DNA of 64,000 nucleotides from Acidobacteriota bacterium. Lineage in GTDB: Bacteria > Acidobacteriota > Vicinamibacteria > Vicinamibacterales > UBA2999. Below the pieces are notes generated by a model. It was not told the origin of the DNA, made no database searches, and saw only the letters and a program-made list of their open reading frames with translations. Below, piece after piece: positions 41,926-53,138 of the stretch. The translations under genes were made by a program, and so were the position numbers. Location: assembly GCA_963169195.1 (NCBI GenBank), contig CAUJDN010000099.1, forward strand, positions 1-64,000, read 5' to 3'. Each line of letters begins with the position of its first letter. Position 1 is the first letter of the stretch.

Positions 41926-43071
41926 TTATAGCGGAGGTTTCCGTGGGCAGACCGGGTAGCACCCCAGGACGCGCACCGACTGCGTCGTGGAGGCCAGCCC
42001 GGCCAGTGCGGCCTGCATGCGCGGCTCGGCCAGGTGCCCCTCCACGTCCACGTAGAACACGTACTCCCACGCCATGCCGGGCCGCGGCCGCGACTCGAGC
42101 TTGGTGAGGTTCAGCGCCTCGTCCGCCAGCACGTTCAGGCACCGCACCAGGGCCCCCCGCTCGTGTCGTGTCCCGAACACCAGGGATACCTTGGCCTCGA
42201 CCAGCGGGTCGCACTCGAGGGGGGTCGCCGACACCACCACGAACCGCGTGAGGTTCACCACCTGGTTGGCGATGTCACGCCTGAGGACGACCAGCCCGAA
42301 TCGCTCCCCCGCGTCCTCGCTGGCAATCGCGCCCTGGTGCACGTCGGAGAGTTCCGCCACGCGGGCCGCCGCCAGCGCGGTATTGGCCGCGGCCTCCGGA
42401 TCGGCCTGCTTCAACTCGGCCAGGAACTCGCTGCACTGCGCCAGCGCCTGCGGGTGCGAGTGGATGCGCCGCAGCCCCTCCACCGTCGCGCCGGGCAGGC
42501 CCAGCAGGCAGTGCTGAATCTCCACGACCTCCTCACCCACGATGGAGAGGTTCATCCGGAAGAGGAGGTCGTAGACCTCGTAGACCGATCCCGCGGTGCT
42601 GTTCTCGATGGGCAGCACGGCGCGCTCGATGTGGGCCTCCTGCACGGCCTCGAGGGTCTCGCGGAATGAGCGGTAGGCCTTGAAGAGGACCGGCCGTCGC
42701 GCCACACCGAAGTACTGTCGGGCCGCCTGGTGCCCGTAGGCGCCCTCGGTGCCCTGGAAGCCCACGACCAGCGGGCGCTCGTCCCGCTCCGGCTGGTGCA
42801 GCCAGTCCTGCTGCCGGCGGACGGAATCCTCGAGAATCTCCCGGTAGACGCGGCGGACGAACGCCGGGTCGAGGCCGAGTCGCTCGCCGTACGACGAGCG
42901 ATGCTGCAGCAGCGCGGCCTCGCGCTCGTCGTCGCGCACCGGGTTGTCGCCTTCGGCCTTCACCTGGATGATGTCGCGGGCCAGCCGCGCGCGCTCACCC
43001 AGGGCGTTCAGGATGACCCTGTCGAGGTCGTCGAGCGATTGTCGCAGGTCTGCCAGACTTCGTGTCGTCAT
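41926..43071 (-). CDS. pheA: Bifunctional chorismate mutase/prephenate dehydratase
   Basis: PheA turns chorismate into phenylpyruvate for phenylalanine synthesis. The 381-residue protein has an AroQ-type mutase domain (about 1-90). A prephenate dehydratase domain follows, with GFQGTEGAYGHQAA, LPIENSTAGSVYEVYDLL and the catalytic stretch LTRFVVVS. The last part is an ACT domain with LTKLESRPRPG, the ESRP motif that binds phenylalanine for feedback inhibition. ATG 43071 follows a GGGGGG ribosome binding site. A terminator hairpin lies directly upstream, so transcription attenuation is likely. Confidence 0.96.
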   Translation of the reverse strand: MTTRSLADLRQSLDDLDRVILNALGERARLARDIIQVKAEGDNPVRDDEREAALLQHRSSYGERLGLDPAFVRRVYREILEDSVRRQQDWLHQPERDERPLVVGFQGTEGAYGHQAARQYFGVARRPVLFKAYRSFRETLEAVQEAHIERAVLPIENSTAGSVYEVYDLLFRMNLSIVGEEVVEIQHCLLGLPGATVEGLRRIHSHPQALAQCSEFLAELKQADPEAAANTALAAARVAELSDVHQGAIASEDAGERFGLVVLRRDIANQVVNLTRFVVVSATPLECDPLVEAKVSLVFGTRHERGALVRCLNVLADEALNLTKLESRPRPGMAWEYVFYVDVEGHLAEPRMQAALAGLASTTQSVRVLGCYPVCPRKPPL

Positions 43072-43084
43072 TGCGATGCCCCCC

Positions 43085-43129
43085 AAAAAAGGAAAACCGC
43101 CGCCCCAGCCTCTCTGCTGGGGCGGCGGT
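43085..43129 (-). terminator. Intrinsic terminator/attenuator immediately upstream of pheA
   Basis: On the minus strand a perfect 14-bp stem (ACCGCCGCCCCAGC at 43129-43116 with its complement at 43109-43096) encloses a six-base loop. TTTTCCTTTTTT (43096-43085) follows. The run ends 13 bases before the pheA ATG, so any transcript from upstream that includes the hairpin would stop before pheA. A competing GGCGGC at 43154-43149 could pair with the 5' arm as an antiterminator. Confidence 0.88.
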
Positions 43130-43160
43130 GTGTGGTTCCGGGCTTGCGGCCGCCTCGGAG

Positions 43161-43232
43161 CTACACCGTCACCCTGCCGGTAAAGAAGGAACCGGTGAAG
43201 GGATGAGCGGTGGCCCGACGCGTGGTGGTCAC
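43161..43232 (-). CDS. Candidate 23-residue leader peptide for pheA attenuation
   Basis: A short frame starts at GTG 43232, overlapping the sucD stop (GTGA), and ends at TAG 43161-43163. It encodes [10 protein letters not shown] in its second half, with Phe codons at 43199-43197, 43187-43185 and 43184-43182. The stop lies 32 bases before the terminator stem. A stalled ribosome at the Phe codons could leave the antiterminator free. The ribosome binding site is weak, and the frame could be chance; the position before a Phe-biosynthesis gene is what makes it credible. Confidence 0.5.
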   Translation of the reverse strand: MTTTRRATAHPFTGSFFTGRVTV

Positions 43233-44104
43233 GGCTTGAGCGCCTCGGCCAGGGATTCTCCCATATCCGCCGGGCTCTTGACTACCCGCACACCGGCCGC
43301 GGTCAGGGCCGCCATCTTCTCGGCAGCCGTGCCCTTTCCGCCGGCGATGATGGCCCCGGCGTGGCCCATCCGCCGTCCCGGCGGGGCGGTCTGGCCCGCG
43401 ATGAACGCCACGACGGGCTTCGTGAAATGGTCCGTGATCCAGGCCGCCGCCTCTTCCTCCGCCGACCCGCCAATCTCGCCAATCATGATCACGGCATCGG
43501 TGTCCGGGTCGTCCTGGAACAACTGCAGGGCGTCGATGTGCGTGGTGCCGATGAGCGGGTCGCCACCGATGCCGATGCACGTGGACTGCCCGAGCCCGCG
43601 CCGTGTGAGCTGGTCGATGGCCTCGTAGGTGAGCGTGCCGCTCTTCGACACGATGCCGATCCGGCCCGCACTGCAGATGTTCGAGGGGATGATGCCCGCC
43701 TTGCCCTTGCCGGGCGAGATGATACCCGGGCAGTTGGGGCCGATCAGGCGCGTGCCGGGATGATCCCTGAGAAACGTCGTGGCCTTCAGCATGTCCACCA
43801 CCGGGATTCCCTCGGTGATGCACACCACCAGCGCGATGCCGGCGTCGGCCGCCTCCATGATCGCGTCGGCCGCGAAGGGCGGTGGCACGAAGATGACCGA
43901 CGCGTTGGCGCCCGTCTGCTTCACCGCGTCGGCCACCGTGTTGTACACCGGCCAGCCCTCGTGCGTCGTCCCGCCCTTGCCGGGCGTGACCCCGCCGACG
44001 ACCGTGGTGTGGTACGCCGCGGCTGCCTTCGCGTGGAACGTGCCCTCGCGGCCCGTGAGCCCCTGGACGATGAGGCGCGTGTGCTGGTCGAGCAGGACAG
44101 CCAT
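43229..44104 (-). CDS. sucD: Succinyl-CoA synthetase alpha subunit
   Basis: SucD with SucC makes succinate and ATP or GTP from succinyl-CoA. The 291-residue protein has the CoA-binding Rossmann region ([20 protein letters not shown]), the phospho-His loop in [16 protein letters not shown]-like sequence ([18 protein letters not shown]) and [10 protein letters not shown]. Its start overlaps the sucC stop by one base (TGATG). Confidence 0.97.
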   Translation of the reverse strand: MAVLLDQHTRLIVQGLTGREGTFHAKAAAAYHTTVVGGVTPGKGGTTHEGWPVYNTVADAVKQTGANASVIFVPPPFAADAIMEAADAGIALVVCITEGIPVVDMLKATTFLRDHPGTRLIGPNCPGIISPGKGKAGIIPSNICSAGRIGIVSKSGTLTYEAIDQLTRRGLGQSTCIGIGGDPLIGTTHIDALQLFQDDPDTDAVIMIGEIGGSAEEEAAAWITDHFTKPVVAFIAGQTAPPGRRMGHAGAIIAGGKGTAAEKMAALTAAGVRVVKSPADMGESLAEALKP

Positions 44105-45273
44105 CAGCGGGCGCCTCCGGCCAGGGCGACCACGCGCGTCGCCGCCTCGCCCATCGTGTCGGCGGTCGTGAAGTTGAGCCCGCTCTCCGCCAGCATCTTC
44201 TTCCCTTCCTCGACGTTGGTGCCCTTCATCCGGATGACGATGGGCACCGGCACTTGCAGTTCCTGGACAGCGGCAATCACCCCGGCCGCGAGCACGTCGC
44301 AGCGCAGGATGCCGCCGAAGATGTTGATGAGCACCGCCTTCACGTTCGCGTCGACCATGAGAATCTTGAAGGCGTTGCGGATCTGCTCGGCCGTGGCGCC
44401 GCCGCCGACGTCGAGGAAGTTGGCCGGCATGCCGCCCGACAGCTTGATGATGTCCATGGTAGCCATGGCCAGCCCGGCGCCGTTCACCATGCAGCCGATG
44501 TTGCCGTCCAGGCGGATGTAGTTCAGCGAATATTTCGACGCCTCGACCTCCAGCGGGTCCTCTTCGCTCAGGTCCCGGAGATCGCGGATGTCCGCGTGGC
44601 GGAACAGCGCGTTGTCGTCGAAGTTCATCTTCGCGTCCAGCGCCAGCAGCTCGCCGCCCTTCGTCGTGATGAGCGGGTTGATTTCGAGCAGCGACGCGTC
44701 GGTCGCGACGAAGGCCTGGTAGAGGGACAGCATCATCTTCGTGGCCTTCTTCACCAGCTCGCCCGCCAGGCCGATCGCGAAGGCCAGCCGCTGGGCCTGG
44801 AAAGGCGCGAGCCCGATCCCGGGATGGATGAACGCCTTGTGAATCCTCCCCGGCGTGTGCGCCGCCACCTCCTCGATGTCCACACCGCCTTCGGCGCTGA
44901 CCATCAGCACCGGCCGCTGGGTGGAGCGGTCGACGACGATGCTCAGATAGAGCTCGCGATCGATGGCCAGCCCTTCCTCGATGAGCAGGCGGGACACCTT
45001 CTGGCCGCCAGGCCCGGTCTGGTAGGTCACGAGCGTTCGGCCCAGCAGGTCCCTGGCGACGGCTTCCGCCTCGTCCGCCGACTTGACCACCTTGACCCCG
45101 CCCGCCTTGCCGCGCCCCCCGGCGTGAATCTGGGCCTTGACGACGACCACCCCCCCGCCCAGCCGGCGGGCGATTTCGGAGACTTCCAGTGCGGAGAACG
45201 CCACCTCGCCGCGCGGCACCGGAACGCCGTGGCGGGCCAGGATGGCCTTGGCCTGATATTCGTGAATCTTCAT
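44104..45273 (-). CDS. sucC: Succinyl-CoA synthetase beta subunit
   Basis: SucC carries the ATP-grasp nucleotide-binding domain and the subunit interface. The 389-residue protein starts [20 protein letters not shown]. It contains [40 protein letters not shown] and [17 protein letters not shown], all family hallmarks. ATG 45273 was chosen accordingly. Its promoter should be in the AT-richer gap that it shares divergently with the c-di-GMP gene. Confidence 0.97.
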   Translation of the reverse strand: MKIHEYQAKAILARHGVPVPRGEVAFSALEVSEIARRLGGGVVVVKAQIHAGGRGKAGGVKVVKSADEAEAVARDLLGRTLVTYQTGPGGQKVSRLLIEEGLAIDRELYLSIVVDRSTQRPVLMVSAEGGVDIEEVAAHTPGRIHKAFIHPGIGLAPFQAQRLAFAIGLAGELVKKATKMMLSLYQAFVATDASLLEINPLITTKGGELLALDAKMNFDDNALFRHADIRDLRDLSEEDPLEVEASKYSLNYIRLDGNIGCMVNGAGLAMATMDIIKLSGGMPANFLDVGGGATAEQIRNAFKILMVDANVKAVLINIFGGILRCDVLAAGVIAAVQELQVPVPIVIRMKGTNVEEGKKMLAESGLNFTTADTMGEAATRVVALAGGAR

Positions 45274-45561
45274 GGTGGGATGGGCCGATGAACGCTGACC
45301 GGGCCGAGATGTTATCACGCAGCGCCCGCGACAGACGGGAACCGGCCGTGGCGTGTCCATAAATGAGTCACTGTGCCTTTATGAGGCATGACCTTAAAGT
45401 CTTATAAAGTCGCCTAGTTGTGCCATTGTCGCGGATGTGCCTGTTTCACAACGGGACATGGCGAATGCGCCGGACGGTCTAACAAATACGTAAGTCTTGT
45501 GTTTTCTATCAGTTACCAGTTCATACAAGTCTGGCATGTGGGCTGCTATTCGTGAGATCGA
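45274..45561. promoter_or_regulatory. Divergent regulatory gap between sucC and the c-di-GMP enzyme gene
   Basis: This 288-base gap is markedly richer in A and T than its surroundings from about 45358 to 45560. It contains an inverted repeat TGCCT-TTATG-AGGCA (45374-45388) and direct repeats TTAAAGTC/ATAAAGTC (around 45395-45421) with a TATAAA at 45413-45418. TTGTGT around 45498 with TTCATA 17 bases later is a possible plus-strand promoter. I see no tRNA, protein frame or recognised riboswitch. Confidence 0.5.
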
Positions 45562-48078
45562 ATGGCCGTGTCCTCTGCTGTCGCCCGTCGTGGCGCCGAT
45601 TCGCCGGCGCACCGGCTCTTGACGCCGTACGTGGCGTTGGTGGTGACGGCCGGACTGGGCCTGCTGGTGTGGGGGGCGACGCGGGCGCCGTTCGAATACC
45701 CTCTCCTGCTGGGCGCCCTGCTCGTGGGCTCGATGACCACGTCGGTCCTCAAGATCCACCTGCCGCTGGCGAGGGGCCAGGCGACGCTGTCGCTTTCCTA
45801 CTTCACGGACTTCCTCAGCCTGGTGCTGCTCGGTCCGCACGAGGCCATGCTCGTGGCCGGCGCCAGCGCGGTCACGCAGTGTGTCGTGCTGCGGCGCGGC
45901 CGCTTCTCCCTGCGCCAGACGCTGTTCAGCGCGGCCACGCTCATCATCACCGTGCAGGCCGCAGGGGCGGTGGCCGGGCTCGTGGGCGGGTTCCATCTGA
46001 CGAGCAGCTTCAGCGTGCTCGTCAAGCCGGCGGCCGCGGCCGCCGCGACGTTCTTCCTGATCAACAGCTGGCTCGTGGCCGCGGCCGTGGCCCTGTCGCA
46101 CGGGCGCCCGGTCGTCGCCACCTGGCGAGCGGAGTTCGCCTGGGCCGCGCCCGCGTACTTCGTGGCGGCGGGCAGCGCCACGTTGTCGGTGGCGGTGATG
46201 GCCACCCAGGATGCGTGGCTCATCCTGCTCGCGGCCTCGCTGCTGGTGGTGACGTTCAACAGCTATCGCATCTACTTCCGGCGCCTCACCGAGCACCAGG
46301 ATCACCTGGAGGTGGTCTCCAACCTGCACCTGGCGACCGTGGAGGCTCTGGCTCGCGCCATCGACGCGCGGGATCAGACCATCGATCCCGACGCGGGCTC
46401 GGAGGAGAACCACATCCGGCGGGTCGAGGCCCGCGCGGCCGCGCTCGGCCAGGCGGCCGGCATGCGGCCCGACGAGATCGAGGGACTCAAGGTCGCGGCC
46501 CTGCTGCACGACATCGGCAAGCTGGCCGTGCCCGAGCACATCCTCACCAAGCCGGGGCGCCTGACGCCGACCGAGTTCGACTACGTACGGCTGCACCCCA
46601 CGGTGGGCGCCAACATCATCAAGGCCGTGCCGTTCCCGTACCCGGTCGCGCCGTACATCCAGAGCCACCACGAGCGCTGGGACGGCACGGGGTACCCGGA
46701 GGGCCTCCGCGGAGAGGCCATCCCGCTGGGGGCACGCGTGCTGGCCATCGTGGACTACCACGACGCGCTCACCGCGCATCGGCCGTACCACCGGGCCATG
46801 ACGGCGGAGGAGGCGGCGGCCACCCTGCAGGCGGAGGCGGGCAAGGCCCTGGACCCGCGCCTCGTGCGGCTGTTCCTCGAGGTGCTGCCGACCGTCCAGG
46901 ATTCCGAGACGGCGGCCGACGGGCGGGCTCTTCCGAGGCCCGAGCCGGGCGCGCCGCGCACGGGCGCCCCGGCCACCGGGTTCTCGGTCGAGGGCCGGCC
47001 CGCCGAGGCGGCAGCCAGCGTGTTCCAGAGCATCTCCCAGGCCACCCAGGAGGTGCGTGCCCTCTACGACATCGCCCAGACGCTCGGCACCCGCCTGAGC
47101 GTGGACGACACGATGGGTCTGCTCACCTCGAAGCTCAATCGTCTCGTGCCGGCGTCGTGCTGGGCCCTCTACCTGCCCGATGGCCGGCGCGACCAGCTGA
47201 GGTGCCGGTACGCCTCGGGGCTGTCGGCCGATGCGCTCGAGGGGCTCACGATTCCGGGCGGCGAGGGCGCGACGGGCTGGTCGGCCCGGCACCAGACGGC
47301 CGCCATCAACGCGCGCGCCAGCTCGGATTTCGAAGCCGCCGGGGCGCCCGACACTGGTGCGCTCTTCCAGTCGGCCCTCGCCTTCCCCCTGATGGCGGAG
47401 CAGCGGCTGATCGGCATCCTCACGGCCTATCACGTGGACCTGCACCCGTACACAGAGGCCCACCTGCGGCTGCTGCAGCGGCTGGGCGGACAGGCCGCCA
47501 GCGTCCTGGGGAACTCCATCCAGTTCGAGCGCATGCGCGCGGCGTCGCTCACCGACTCGCTGACCGACCTGCCGAACTCCCGGGCGCTCATCGGCTTCGT
47601 GGACGAGCGCCTCAACCCCGGGACCGACGAGATGGTGCCGAGCGCGATCATCATGATCGACCTCGACGACTTCAAGACCATCAACGACGTGCACGGGCAT
47701 CAGGCCGGCGACCTGGCGCTCCAGGCGGTCGCCGCGGCCCTGCGGCGCCAGATCCGCGCGTCGGACTTCTGCGCGCGCTACGGCGGCGACGAGTTCGTGG
47801 TCGCCCTGTCGTGTCCCGATCGGGCGGAGGCCGAGCGCCGGGCCGCCGACCTCCAGCGGGCCGTGGCGCGCCAGCGCCTGGAGCTGCCCAACGGTTCGAG
47901 CCTGTCGGTGGGCATCAGCGTGGGTGTCGCGATGAGCGGCGAGGACGGCGCCACCTTCGACGAGCTGCTCGAATCCGCCGATCGTCGGATGTACGAGGAC
48001 AAGCGGCAGCGCCGGGCCGCCACCCGCGTCGCGACCGCGGCGGGCTCGCCCATCCGCCTGGCGCATCCCGCGCGCTGA
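45562..48078 (+). CDS. Membrane HD-GYP/GAF/GGDEF protein, putative dual-function c-di-GMP enzyme
   Basis: The 838-residue protein begins with about eight hydrophobic segments (residues 20-235), forming a membrane sensor. An HD-GYP domain follows, with HDIGK near 316 and [11 protein letters not shown] near 370, the signature for c-di-GMP hydrolysis. Then comes a GAF domain (about 500-645) and a GGDEF domain (about 650-825) with an intact YGGDEF near 740. RASD, five residues before YGGDEF, fits an inhibitory I-site. Both catalytic signatures are present, so it may make and degrade c-di-GMP. It is divergent from sucC and upstream of sdhC. Confidence 0.9.
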   Translation: MAVSSAVARRGADSPAHRLLTPYVALVVTAGLGLLVWGATRAPFEYPLLLGALLVGSMTTSVLKIHLPLARGQATLSLSYFTDFLSLVLLGPHEAMLVAGASAVTQCVVLRRGRFSLRQTLFSAATLIITVQAAGAVAGLVGGFHLTSSFSVLVKPAAAAAATFFLINSWLVAAAVALSHGRPVVATWRAEFAWAAPAYFVAAGSATLSVAVMATQDAWLILLAASLLVVTFNSYRIYFRRLTEHQDHLEVVSNLHLATVEALARAIDARDQTIDPDAGSEENHIRRVEARAAALGQAAGMRPDEIEGLKVAALLHDIGKLAVPEHILTKPGRLTPTEFDYVRLHPTVGANIIKAVPFPYPVAPYIQSHHERWDGTGYPEGLRGEAIPLGARVLAIVDYHDALTAHRPYHRAMTAEEAAATLQAEAGKALDPRLVRLFLEVLPTVQDSETAADGRALPRPEPGAPRTGAPATGFSVEGRPAEAAASVFQSISQATQEVRALYDIAQTLGTRLSVDDTMGLLTSKLNRLVPASCWALYLPDGRRDQLRCRYASGLSADALEGLTIPGGEGATGWSARHQTAAINARASSDFEAAGAPDTGALFQSALAFPLMAEQRLIGILTAYHVDLHPYTEAHLRLLQRLGGQAASVLGNSIQFERMRAASLTDSLTDLPNSRALIGFVDERLNPGTDEMVPSAIIMIDLDDFKTINDVHGHQAGDLALQAVAAALRRQIRASDFCARYGGDEFVVALSCPDRAEAERRAADLQRAVARQRLELPNGSSLSVGISVGVAMSGEDGATFDELLESADRRMYEDKRQRRAATRVATAAGSPIRLAHPAR

Positions 48079-48144
48079 GGGTCGCCCGGCCCACCGGGCG
48101 CCCGGCCGGCCCACCGCGAATCGACGGGCCCGACGGGCGCGTCC

Positions 48145-48173
48145 CTGATCATGGGCGGTGGATCGCATACAAT
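48145..48173 (+). promoter_or_regulatory. Possible sdhCAB promoter
   Basis: TACAAT at 48168-48173 matches the -10 consensus at five of six positions. CTGATC at 48145-48150, 17 bases upstream, is a weak -35. Transcription would begin about 13 bases before the sdhC ATG. Confidence 0.4.
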
Positions 48174-48192
48174 CACCGGTTGGGCATTCCTC

Positions 48193-48866
48193 ATGCGACT
48201 ACAGCAGGCATCGGCATCCTCCATCGGCTCGAAAATCCTGGTCGCCCTCACCGGGCTCGCCCTGTTCGTCTTCCTCATCGGACACCTCGCCGGCAACCTG
48301 CTCTTCCTGGCGGGCCCCGAGGCCTTCAACCAGTACGCGCACGCCCTGATCGGCAATCCCCTCGTCTACGTGGCCGAGGTCGGCCTGCTGTCGGTGTTCC
48401 TCCTGCACGTGGCCAAGACGGTCGCGGGCGTGCTCGCCAACCGGAGCGCCAGGCCCACGGCCTACGCGACACGGCGCTGGGCCAAGGCCAAGAACCCGCG
48501 CAGCCGCAAGAGCCTGGCCTCGACGACGATGATCGTGACGGGCGTGTTCACGGCGCTGTTCGTGGCCACCCATTTGGCCACCTTCAAGTTCGGCACGGTC
48601 TACGAGGCCGCAGGCATCCGGGACCTCTACCGCCTGCAGCTCGAGATCTTCAGCGCGCCGGGCTACGTCGTGTTCTATCTCGTGGCGATGGGGGTCATCC
48701 TCTTCCACCTCTGGCACGGGCTGTCGAGCGCGGCCCAGTCCCTGGGCGTCGATCACCCCCAGTGGACCCCGCGCCTTCTCGTGCTCGGCCGCGTGCTGTC
48801 GGTCGCCATCGCGGGCGGGTTCTTCCTCATCCCCATCTACACCTTCCTCCTCTCGCGGGGCGTGCT

Positions 48867-48870
<4 letters not shown>
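48193..48870 (+). CDS. sdhC: Succinate dehydrogenase cytochrome b558 subunit
   Basis: SdhC anchors the complex in the membrane and carries haem. The 225-residue protein has five hydrophobic helices and conserved His residues in [29 protein letters not shown] and [11 protein letters not shown], as in the b558-type SdhC of Bacillus and Bacteroidetes complexes. ATG 48193 gives the usual start. Its stop overlaps the sdhA start (ATGA). No sdhD is present, consistent with this three-subunit type. Confidence 0.94.
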
Positions 48871-50780
<1,910 letters not shown>

Positions 50781-50787
50781 GGACGAA

Positions 50788-50916
50788 GTGGGTTCGGAAG
50801 TTCTCAGGTTCTGGGGTTCTGAGGCTCGGTGGACCCGCTGAAACACCCGAGCCTTCTGAACCTGAACCATGACCCGAGAACCCCTGAACCCGAGAACCCC
50901 AGAACCCGAGAACCAC
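50788..50916. repeat. Inverted octamer repeat element between sdhA and sdhB
   Basis: The left arm (about 50790-50830) is GGTTCTGGGGTTCTGAGG-like. The right arm (about 50853-50913) is built of 8-bp units GAGAACCC, CTGAACCC, GAGAACCC, CAGAACCC, GAGAACCA, complementary to the left. The array ends only a few bases before the sdhB start, so the sdhB ribosome binding site must lie in or beside repeat sequence. Confidence 0.88.
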
Positions 50917-50919
50917 GTG

Positions 50920-51669
50920 ATGGCAATGACAGTGACCCTCAAAGTCTGGCGCCAGGCGGGCCCCGCGGCCCCGGGTCGCCTGGAAACCTACACGGCGACG
51001 AACGTCCACCCCGACATGTCGTTCCTCGAGATGCTCGACGTGGTGAACGAGGATCTCATCAGGGCCGGACAGGACCCGATCGCGTTCGATTCTGACTGCC
51101 GCGAGGGCATCTGCGGCAGTTGTGGCCTGGTCATCAACGGCATTCCGCACGGCCCCGACGCGGGGGCGACCACGTGCCAGGTCCACATGCGGCGCTTCAG
51201 GAACGGCGACACCATCACGATCGAGCCGTTCCGGGCCCGGGCCTTTCCGGTCCTGAAGGATCTGGTCGTCGATCGCGGGGCGTTCGACCGGATCATCGCC
51301 GCCGGCGGCTACGTGTCGATGAATGTCGGCGGCGCACCGGACGCCAACGCCGTCCCCATTCCCAAGGACGTGGCCGACCGCGCCATGGACAACGCGCAGT
51401 GCATCGGCTGCGGCGCCTGCGTGGCGGTATGCAAGAACGCGGCGGCACACCTGTTCACGTCGGCCAAGATCGCCCATCTCGGCTTGCTGCCGCAGGGCGA
51501 GGCCGAGCGTGGCCGCCGCGTGGTGCAGATGGTCGAGCAGATGGATGCGGAAGGGTTCGGGAGCTGCTCGAACGAGGGCGAGTGCGAGGCCGTCTGCCCG
51601 AAGCAGATCTCCATCGCCAGCATCGCCCGCATGAACCGGGACTACCTCAAGGCCGCGCTCGGCAAGTAG
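50920..51669 (+). CDS. sdhB: Succinate dehydrogenase iron-sulfur subunit
   Basis: SdhB passes electrons from FAD to quinone through three Fe-S clusters. The 249-residue protein has the plant-type [2Fe-2S] motif [19 protein letters not shown], then [13 protein letters not shown] and [15 protein letters not shown] for the [4Fe-4S] and [3Fe-4S] clusters. ATG 50920 or ATG 50926 could be the start; both follow the octamer array, and neither has a clear ribosome binding site. It is convergent with mdh. Confidence 0.95.
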   Translation: MAMTVTLKVWRQAGPAAPGRLETYTATNVHPDMSFLEMLDVVNEDLIRAGQDPIAFDSDCREGICGSCGLVINGIPHGPDAGATTCQVHMRRFRNGDTITIEPFRARAFPVLKDLVVDRGAFDRIIAAGGYVSMNVGGAPDANAVPIPKDVADRAMDNAQCIGCGACVAVCKNAAAHLFTSAKIAHLGLLPQGEAERGRRVVQMVEQMDAEGFGSCSNEGECEAVCPKQISIASIARMNRDYLKAALGK

Positions 51670-51675
51670 GTCTCG

Positions 51676-51927
51676 AGGGTTCTGAGGTTCTGGAGGTTCT
51701 GGGGTTCTGGAGGTTCTGAGGTTCTGGAGGTTCTGAGGTTCTGGAGGTTCTGAGGTTCTGGGGTTCCGCATGCCGGCTGCCGGGACATCAGAACCGAACT
51801 CCAGAACGAACCTCAGAACCCTCAGAACCCTCAGAACCCCAGAACCTCAGAACCCCAGAACCCCAGAACCTCAGAACCCCAGAACCTCAGAACCCCAGAA
51901 CCCCAGAACCTCAGAACCTCAGAACCC
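51676..51927. repeat. Large inverted octamer-repeat element between sdhB and mdh
   Basis: The left arm (about 51676-51764) is a run of GGTTCTGA/GGTTCTGGA units. The right arm (about 51788-51927) is a run of AGAACCTC/AGAACCCC units, mostly 8 bp, which are the complement of the left. A 23-base spacer with GCATGCCGGCTGCCGGG separates the arms. The gap fills the space between convergent sdhB and mdh and could fold as a stem tens of base pairs long in either transcript. Confidence 0.95.
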
Positions 51928-51934
51928 GGTAGTC

Positions 51935-52888
51935 CTAGACCTTGATCACGTCCACCAGCTCCTTCACGGCGGCGGCGGACTTGTGCAGGGCGGCCTTCTC
52001 GTCATCGGCCAGCGGTACCTGGATGATCTCCTCCACGCCGCGCGCACCCACCTTCACGGGCACACCGACGAACAGGTCCGTGATCCCGTACTCGCCCTGC
52101 AGGAACACCGAGCACGGCATGACCCGCTTCTGATCCTTCAGGATCGCCTCGACCATGTCGGCGGCCGAGGCGCCGGGCGCGTACCAGGCGCTCGTGCCCA
52201 CCAGCTTCGTGATCTCCGCGCCGCCGTTGGCCGTTCGGGTGCAGATCTCGTCCAGCCGCGCCTGCGAGAGCCTGCCCATCTTCACGAGCTCGGTGAGCGG
52301 GATGCCCGCCACGGTGGAGAGCCGCGGCAGCGGCACCATCGTGTCGCCGTGGCCGCCGAGCACGAACGCGGTGACGTCGGAGACCGACACGTTCAGCTCC
52401 ATGGCGATGAACGTGCGCATCCTGGCCGAATCGAGCACGCCGGCCATGCCCAGGACGCGCTCCCGCGGGAAGCCGCTCAGGCGGAACACGGCCTGCGACA
52501 TGGCGTCGAGCGGGTTGGCCACGGGCACGATGATCGTGTCCGGCGAGTGCTTGACGACCTGCGCCGTCACGCTCTGCATGATCTGGTAGTTGACGTTCAG
52601 CAGATCGTCGCGGCTCATCCCGGGCTTGCGAGGCATGCCGGAGGTGATGACGACGACGTCCGAGTTGGCGGTATGCGCGAAGCCCTCGTCGGTCGCCCCG
52701 ACGCCGAGCACGCGCGCCGCCGATCCTTCAATCGCGCACGACTGGTAGATGTCGAGCGCCACGCCCGCGGCTTTCGTGTCGGCGATGTCCACCACGACGA
52801 CGTCGGCCAATGCCTTCTGGGCGACCGCGCGTGCCACCGTCGCGCCCACGTTTCCCGCTCCACCCACCACCGTGACCTTGCGATTCAT
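51935..52888 (-). CDS. mdh: Malate dehydrogenase (LDH-like type)
   Basis: Mdh oxidises malate to oxaloacetate with NAD. The 317-residue protein has the NAD motif [12 protein letters not shown], the substrate-specificity Arg in [12 protein letters not shown] (malate type), [11 protein letters not shown] and the catalytic His in [13 protein letters not shown] 52888 follows AGGAGTG. It reads away from serA and towards sdhB. Confidence 0.95.
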   Translation of the reverse strand: MNRKVTVVGGAGNVGATVARAVAQKALADVVVVDIADTKAAGVALDIYQSCAIEGSAARVLGVGATDEGFAHTANSDVVVITSGMPRKPGMSRDDLLNVNYQIMQSVTAQVVKHSPDTIIVPVANPLDAMSQAVFRLSGFPRERVLGMAGVLDSARMRTFIAMELNVSVSDVTAFVLGGHGDTMVPLPRLSTVAGIPLTELVKMGRLSQARLDEICTRTANGGAEITKLVGTSAWYAPGASAADMVEAILKDQKRVMPCSVFLQGEYGITDLFVGVPVKVGARGVEEIIQVPLADDEKAALHKSAAAVKELVDVIKV

Positions 52889-52957
52889 GCCTCACTCCTG
52901 AACAAGTTGACTTTAGGTCAGTTTGCCTCGCCACTTGCGGGCTGCGTCCACAACTTC

Positions 52958-52978
52958 TGTGGAAAACCTTGTGGATAA
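52958..52978. promoter_or_regulatory. Pair of DnaA-box-like sites between mdh and serA
   Basis: TGTGGAAAA (52958-52966) and TGTGGATAA (52970-52978) are 12 bases apart in the same orientation. The second is a perfect complement of the DnaA box TTATCCACA; the first is TTTTCCACA, which fits TTWTNCACA. They lie in the 250-base divergent gap between mdh and serA, about 70-90 bases upstream of mdh. Confidence 0.55.
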
Positions 52979-53092
52979 GACCGCGTGAACACCGTGTGAC
53001 GGCGTCGAATCTCGAAGAAATCCACGGATTGCACCACGGATGATGCACCCGCCCCCCCCGCGCGCCTTTTCGATCCGTCCTGAACCTGTCAT

Positions 53093-53098
53093 TATATC
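53093..53098 (+). promoter_or_regulatory. Possible -10 element for serA
   Basis: TATATC in the AT-rich stretch CATTATATCTGG lies 40 bases before the serA GTG. The matching -35 region (TCGATC, 17 bases upstream) is weak, so the call is tentative. Confidence 0.3.
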
Positions 53099-53138
53099 TG
53101 GCTGATTCCCCTCTGCCCTTCCCTGGAGACTCCATCCC

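Noticed and set aside
43096-43129. The hairpin before pheA as a simple sucD terminator only
   Set aside because: It lies only 13 bases from the pheA ATG, leaving no room for a promoter downstream; attenuation of pheA explains the position better, although it would also end sucCD transcripts.
45274-45561. c-di-GMP (GEMM) riboswitch before the HD-GYP/GGDEF gene
   Set aside because: The hairpins present do not show the conserved GEMM core as far as I can fold by eye.
48079-48130. GC-rich palindrome (CCGGGCGCCCGG) after the c-di-GMP gene as an intrinsic terminator
   Set aside because: No T-run follows and such palindromes are common by chance at this GC content; not strong enough to list.
52900-53138. 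Chromosomal replication origin
   Set aside because: Only two DnaA-box matches, no extended AT-rich unwinding region and no dnaA, dnaN, gidA or parAB nearby.
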